Source: Ceratodon purpureus (taxonomy: Eukaryota; Streptophyta; Bryopsida; Pseudoditrichales; Ditrichaceae). Taken from it: 64,000 nt of DNA. Below, one piece after another: positions 59,015 through 64,000 of this stretch (position 1 is the first letter of the stretch; each line of letters opens with the position of its first letter). The notes under the pieces are model-generated. The model had not been told where the DNA came from, ran no database searches, and saw only the letters and a program-made list of their open reading frames with translations. The stretch is taken from positions 3,699,040-3,763,039 of the forward strand of contig CM026430.1 in assembly GCA_014871385.1 (NCBI GenBank), read 5' to 3'. A program made the position numbers and the translations under genes.

Positions 59015-62000
59015 ATGCCTCCAAATTACAGGATGCCCATTTGATAGCACATAAATCATAACCACGATGTGAGTATGATGTCAACATGACATCATAATAT
59101 TGACATTGTCATGGCGTCTAAATTATTGTGGGCCAAGTTTTCTGATGAATGTCAACAATCACGTTACTTATGACTGTCTGTATTCGTGTTCCCGATGACT
59201 GTCTGTATTCGTGATGCTGATTCATGAGCACTGATCCGTCGTCTTCTCCGCCATCTCGGCGAGCATCATGGTTTACGTTACCATATTCTTAGACTTCTTC
59301 TCTTCGAGAAAGAGTTCAGGCGATTGTTGGTGACCACAGCACTCCACTCTTGAGACTTTCAGTGTTGCAAGGGTTGCTCCAACTTCCAACCCCACACCTC
59401 GGGTGGTCATGTGAGAGTTTAGGCCGCGGATACGTCGTCCCTTGCTTTTGCAGTACGGTAACCTTGAATCCCAATCCACTTGATCCTATGTCCTTGTCTG
59501 TTCGACTATTTTGTAATATACTTGTGGCGTCTTGTAGCTCATGCTGTCGTTGCTTGCCAGGACCTGCTGTGCACTATGAATTGGGTTAGTATCAGTGTGG
59601 CTGGATTCTGCCTTACCTGCCGTAGTTTAATTTCGTGCTATCTGTTGGCGTTTTCAGGGGCACCCTCTGCGCTAGGGTTTGGCTTACACTTGTTGAGTGG
59701 TCTGAATATGAAGCCGAGGTCTTCGGCGCGTCTTTGGTCGACTGGGTTGCGGGCGGACTGGGGTACGACTGGGTGGAAGCGGACCAGGGCACATTTCACT
59801 CGGCCCCATTCACAGGAGGAATGACTTGCGGTACTCTTCTTCTTGAGCCGTCTTATTGTTTCTCTGGTTCTCCTTCTCCATCGGTTTCCTCAGTGGGTGC
59901 GTACGTGTTCCTTGGAAGAGGGAGAGATCTGGTAAAGTTTGGTGCAAGGTTGGAATCCTAGACTCATGATGGAGCTAGAGCGTGGAGTTTAGTTATATTC
60001 TACTTAGAAACCAAACAGCGAGATTTGGTTCAGTTGTGGACTTCCAGGAGTTGATTGGGGCTATTAGAGCACCAGTGGTCGTGAGTATCTTGAGCTCCTG
60101 ATTCCTGAATTGATCTGGCTACAGCCCCAAAATAGCCGATAAGCAGCGAAAGGATATCCAAAAGTTAGAGTTATCTGAGGGAGCCAGGACCATGTTGATC
60201 AGGCTCCAACGATTGCCAATCATGATGAGCTAGGACGGTACGATGTTGATAATCTGCACTCGTAAAGTCAAGGAGGTTTTTACAAGCAGAAGCCCTCTGG
60301 GAATTCAAGTCCAGCGCACTTTCGAGTATTGAAGAAGATTCAAGGATTTGAAGCTGAGGGTGTTGGCAAGCTTCTCCTGCAGCAGTGCGACCAGCATCAG
60401 CCGATCTCTTTGCTGCAATGATGGTAATATTCGAATGAACTTATCTAGTTTTTTTGGGGTTGTATTTGTTTGTTTATTTCTTCAATCAATGAAAGAAATA
60501 TATAAATTTTAACTTGTAATCCATCATGAAATGAAGTGGGTACTTCTGTTGGTGGTGATGGTGGGATCAATGAGACGGTTCACATCAAACATGTCTGTTG
60601 ATCCAAATTAGCGATTCCGTAGGCGTGCGATCGTAGCATTCCTTTTCGGTGCTTTCGCTTTGCCAGCCGGTTGGCTGGAATTTTGTCATCCTTCGCCAGG
60701 TGATTGGAAGCTAATGTGAGTAACTGTTGTGATTAATTGGGCCACTAGATTCCGGTTTGAGAGCAGCCCATGACGTGTGGGTTCTAATTGTACGTGATGC
60801 CTTTACCTTTCAGACTTATATTCAGGCCGTTTAGAAGAGGTTGATGATATGAGGGGTACAGAGATCGGTCCTGGTGCAGGTTGTCGGTAGGAGTAAAGGC
60901 GAATCTTGGTTCCTGATATCTGAATCTGTGTTGCTTCTTCGCTGTGCTTCTTTGTGGACTTGGTCTCGCTGTAGCCGGATCGTTTCAAATCCGTGAGCAG
61001 AAGCTGTGCTTTCTGTAACTTAGTTCGTGGCGTTTTGATTCGCCTAGTTTGTAATTTTCGAAATGCTTTTGAGAAGGAGAGAAAGTTATCAATGTCCTGG
61101 ATATGTGTTGGCATTGAAGAACCTGGAAGCGTTAGAGTCAGATGGTATGCACCTATGACAAACCTTGCAGTCTCAAGCAGTATCACTGGAGGAATTTAGT
61201 CGAGAAACATGTCTGTTGATCCAGATTAGCAATTCCGGGAATATGAACTGAATGTCGGTGATCAGCTTTGCAATCTCTAAAAGCTGCGGAAGGCCAAGAG
61301 AAATCATTTTCGTCCGGAATCTGAATATACGAATCTATGCTTTGATTCATATGGTAAATTTGTCAATGGCAGATGTGTTAACCTAACATAGATATAGTAT
61401 CAGAGGTTACTGCACGACGTGGCTTCTTTTGTCACTTTCTCACCGGGTCAAGTGATACGTGAATACTCTAGAGGTGAGTCCCTAAGGTTTGTCGTGGGTT
61501 ACGAGGGAACGAGCTGGCACGGACTTGTGAGGAAGTCCCTGGGTTAGTCCGAATCTGTGCTGTACCTTATCAATTCTGCTTGGTCTATCGCTGAGTTGAT
61601 GGTAGTGATACTCTGTCTGTGAGGCATAGGTCGCGTGTTAGTTAGTAATTGTTGTCATCGCTTGTCAGCGCTCCAGTTGCTGACGACACTGCTGGAAAGC
61701 TGTTGAGCGCCATGTATGTCCTCTTTGCTGAAACGGTCTTATGCTCTTACCGTGGTCCAGTCCGTATTGGAGGCGTAATAACGTTTATTTGGATTTGTAT
61801 GCTTATCGGTTATCCTAATTCTTAACTCACTTAAAGCTTCATTGTCATCTGATTTCCATAGGAGAGCCTTTCTGTTTCTTTAGCTTTCAGCTGCTAGAGC
61901 CTGCACCACACTGGGCAACTCACGGACTGGAAGGCTCTCACAACAAAGAAAACAAAACTTGTACCAAGTTTTAAATAGATGCTAATAGAGACGGATGTTC

Positions 62001-62721
62001 TCTTTAATCTTGGTTTAATCTCACTTGTACGTTTGTCTTCGGTTCGTAAGTTCTGCTAGTTTCGGTGTGCAGACATGTCTGTGTACGATGTTGACTGTGT
62101 AATTTCTTCAGGAAAGAAAGTGACGCGCATTTAAGCTGCTCTTGAGGGGCTGGGATTTGAGTTAGCTTGGAGAGTAAAAGCACGAGTTTTGTTCGAATTC
62201 TATTGGCTGTCCCATTTTGATGGATGCTAGGACTCCGCATCTTAAGAAAACTCACCACTAAATTCAAGGTAAGCGACTACTACATCAATATTCTACACTT
62301 TGACTCTTGAGGCCGGTCCATTTCGATACCACAAAGACAATCCGATGAGTCTCTGGAGACATAGAGCAGAGAACTTAGCATGAGTCCAGTCAGTTGGCAT
62401 CCTATTGAGACTGATCTTGTGGATATTGCGTTTTCCACCTGCGTGCAGGAACTCTTCCGGGCTGCTTTAGACAAGTGTTTGTGCGGCTGTGTGCTGCTGG
62501 GAGCTACACACGCGAGATGCCAAAGTGGAATAATGAGATCGTCCTTGGAAGGAATTTGGAGCCATTGACGACGATGACTTTGTAGGCAGCAATATCTACC
62601 ATGGCTCAGCAGTATCCATGAGCCCATGGATACTGCATACTACTGCTGGTCTATGAATATTTCCCGCACAGTACTGGAGCTGCTGACAATGTCAAGTGTT
62701 TCTGACTCTGTTGCCTAAACC
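59015..62721 (+). repeat. Upstream cassette, copy C
   Basis: The longest copy: matches 41480-43607 (except 61145-62380) and, from 59850 to 61500, matches 32500-33893. Short frames within it differ between copies mostly by amino-acid-changing substitutions, so it appears non-coding. Confidence 0.75.
62609..62636 (+). promoter_or_regulatory. Leader hairpin with embedded upstream ATG (second copy)
   Basis: GCAGTATCCATG-AGCC-CATGGATACTGC, identical arms to 43513-43540; only one loop base differs. The upstream frame begins MSPWIL and ends after 12 codons. Confidence 0.6.
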
Positions 62722-62872
62722 ATGGCAATTCCTGTCCTTGCCGGACTCACGTATACATTTTGGTTCCCTTGGTGGATTCTGGTCTACACTTTTGGTGGAT
62801 TACAGTATTTGTTGCCTTGGCCTCACCTTGGGGGATTCAGGTATACAACTCTTCCGGAGCAAGCATATAATC

Positions 62873-63544
62873 ATGAACAATCGAGCATTGCCGCAGGGGC
62901 AGGCTCAAGCCTCATGCCCAGGCCCTGGCCTTGGGTCAGGTTTAAGCGCATGCACAAGTCGAGTGTCAAGGAATTTGGCACAGTATGATGTTTTTTTGAA
63001 CCACCGGGGATGCGATGTGAAGAGGACCTTCGTTTCACATTTGGATGCCGCACTTCGTCGGGTTGGTTGTGATCCTTTTCTGGATGAAAAGTCACTCGAG
63101 AAGGGGGACCATGCATCAAATTCTATCGATGACGCCCTCAAGGGAGCGCAAGTGCATGTTGCTGTGTTCTCCCCAAATTATGCAGATTCTCCGTATTGCC
63201 TCGATGAGCTGTCTGATATTATTGCAAGTGAGAAACCTCTGATTCCAGTATTCTACAATGTTGACCCTGAGGACGTGCAGTGCCCTGAAAACGAGAATAG
63301 ACTATATGCCGAAGCATTTAAGAAGTGGAGAGGGATTGAAGGGAGGAATCAAGATGTGGAGAGATGGAAAGGAGCTCTTGTGAAGGCAGGAGATATAACA
63401 GGATTTACATCTGCCAAATACGCCAAGTATGAAGAAGATCGTAACTCTGATTCAAAGCCTAATAAGCCAGATAAAAAATTCATCAGACCAGCAGGTTCAT
63501 ATACTGCTCCTGAGGCGAGTTCCACTACTTGGAACTATAATTAG
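62873..63544 (+). CDS. TIR-domain protein (TIR-only or truncated receptor)
   Basis: A frame of 223 residues from ATG 62873 (MNNRALPQGQAQ). The TIR begins YDVFLNHRG, with FLDEKSLEKGDHASNSIDDA and the catalytic Glu in SPYCLDELSDII. It is a close paralogue of the TIR exon at 43608-44248. A 49-bp insertion in the linker (about 62918-62966) shifts the frame relative to the MAIPVLAG start at 62722, which is therefore out of frame here. The TIR ends in a hydrophilic tail (KYEEDRNSDSKPNKPDKKF) through a region where the paralogue has its splice donor; a donor-like GTATGA remains (63428), so splicing to exons beyond the window is not excluded. TIR-only proteins can cleave NAD+ and signal cell death. 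Confidence 0.75.
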   Translation: MNNRALPQGQAQASCPGPGLGSGLSACTSRVSRNLAQYDVFLNHRGCDVKRTFVSHLDAALRRVGCDPFLDEKSLEKGDHASNSIDDALKGAQVHVAVFSPNYADSPYCLDELSDIIASEKPLIPVFYNVDPEDVQCPENENRLYAEAFKKWRGIEGRNQDVERWKGALVKAGDITGFTSAKYAKYEEDRNSDSKPNKPDKKFIRPAGSYTAPEASSTTWNYN

Positions 63545-63749
63545 GATTTAACTAATCAGTTGGACCTAGTTAAATCCACTACTGCTAATTTACTTCCTAA
63601 CGCTCTAAGGGATTGTGATATCTCCTGGTACTGTACTATGGCTACCTGCCCAGCCGGTTGCCAAAGGACATCGTGGCAGTAGCTTCAACACCCTCCCTCG
63701 CTCAGAACACTTTTAGGTTCTAGCGTTCCTTTTTAAGCAAGTGGTCACG

Positions 63750-64000
63750 ATGTCGATTCCGAGACAAAGGTTTGTTGGAAACTTGCATTCGCTTGTCTCA
63801 AACGAGCTCACTGTTTTGCAAGCGCTGCTGTTGGTTTTGTGGCTGATCTGTGTGTCCGTCCACAAGCTTTCGGGAGCAGCTGCTGAATTATTGGAGCGAT
63901 GGTTCCTCAGTTCTTTTGAGGGGGAAACTTCGTCGCAGGGGGAGCCTGCAGATCTTGTTACTCGAGCAGAGCCTTCTTCTCTTCTTTCTGCTGAAGTGCG
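63750..64000 (+). CDS. Start of an unidentified membrane-anchored protein, cut by the window edge
   Basis: A reading frame opens at ATG 63750 and remains open to the last base (83 codons). It encodes MSIPRQRFVGNLHSLVSNEL, a hydrophobic helix (LQALLLVLWLICVSVHKL) and an acidic Ser-rich stretch. No family recognised. It could be an independent gene or a downstream exon in the TIR locus. Confidence 0.45.
   Translation, partial: MSIPRQRFVGNLHSLVSNELTVLQALLLVLWLICVSVHKLSGAAAELLERWFLSSFEGETSSQGEPADLVTRAEPSSLLSAEV

Noticed and set aside
60803..61186. A minus-strand frame conserved in all three upstream cassettes (also 42978-43415 and 33354-33560)
   Set aside because: Between copies A and C almost all base differences change the amino acid, and copy A is shortened. 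No sign of purifying selection.

Overview
The window is nuclear DNA of a land plant, most probably a moss (something like Physcomitrium patens). The evidence is spliceosomal introns with GT-AG borders, a chloroplast-targeted serine-pathway enzyme, plant TIR-NB-LRR receptors with a moss-like 71-residue LRR repeat, and gene islands separated by long AT-rich tracts full of short DNA transposons. The species name is inference; no marker gene settles it.

Layout. 0-10 kb is a gene-dense block: an uninterrupted, GC-rich fumarase/aspartase-superfamily lyase of the 3-carboxy-muconate/adenylosuccinate lyase type (296-1666), the 3' exons of a UMP1-type proteasome maturation factor (2564-3203), and a complete multi-exon PrimPol primase-polymerase (4844-9052). 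A decayed LRR pseudogene (9.2-10.4 kb) follows, itself hit by a small retroposed insertion. 10.4-14.6 kb is mostly gene-poor and holds a near-perfect 45-bp inverted repeat. 14.6-18.2 kb is plastid 3-phosphoglycerate dehydrogenase (7 exons). 20.2-24.0 kb is a divergent TIR-NB-LRR gene (6 exons).

24-32 kb, 35.4-41.5 kb and 49.6-59 kb are AT-rich and dominated by repeats. The most striking are at least ten full or partial copies of a 0.76-0.93 kb family with CCCCTAAAG-type termini flanked by TTAA, that is, the target duplication and end sequence of piggyBac-type elements. They lie beside a pogo/Emigrant-like MITE, two TA-flanked MITEs, a tRNA-derived SINE candidate, AT microsatellites, a decayed AT-rich coding remnant, and captured pieces of host genes (phosphoglycerate dehydrogenase, MGST3-type MAPEG protein).

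Three diverged copies of one upstream cassette (about 32.5-33.9, 41.5-43.6 and 59.0-62.7 kb) precede three different genes: an orphan four-pass membrane protein (34032-35405), a large TIR-NB-LRR with 14 near-identical 71-aa LRR units (43608-49472), and a TIR-only protein (62873-63544). The last gene runs off the right edge.

Functionally the window mixes housekeeping genes (PrimPol for DNA damage tolerance, PGDH for serine synthesis, UMP1 for proteasome assembly) with an expanding immune-receptor cluster embedded in transposon-rich DNA. The best candidate for something undescribed is the TTAA element family, with its variable-sequence subterminal palindromes and its target-spanning duplications.
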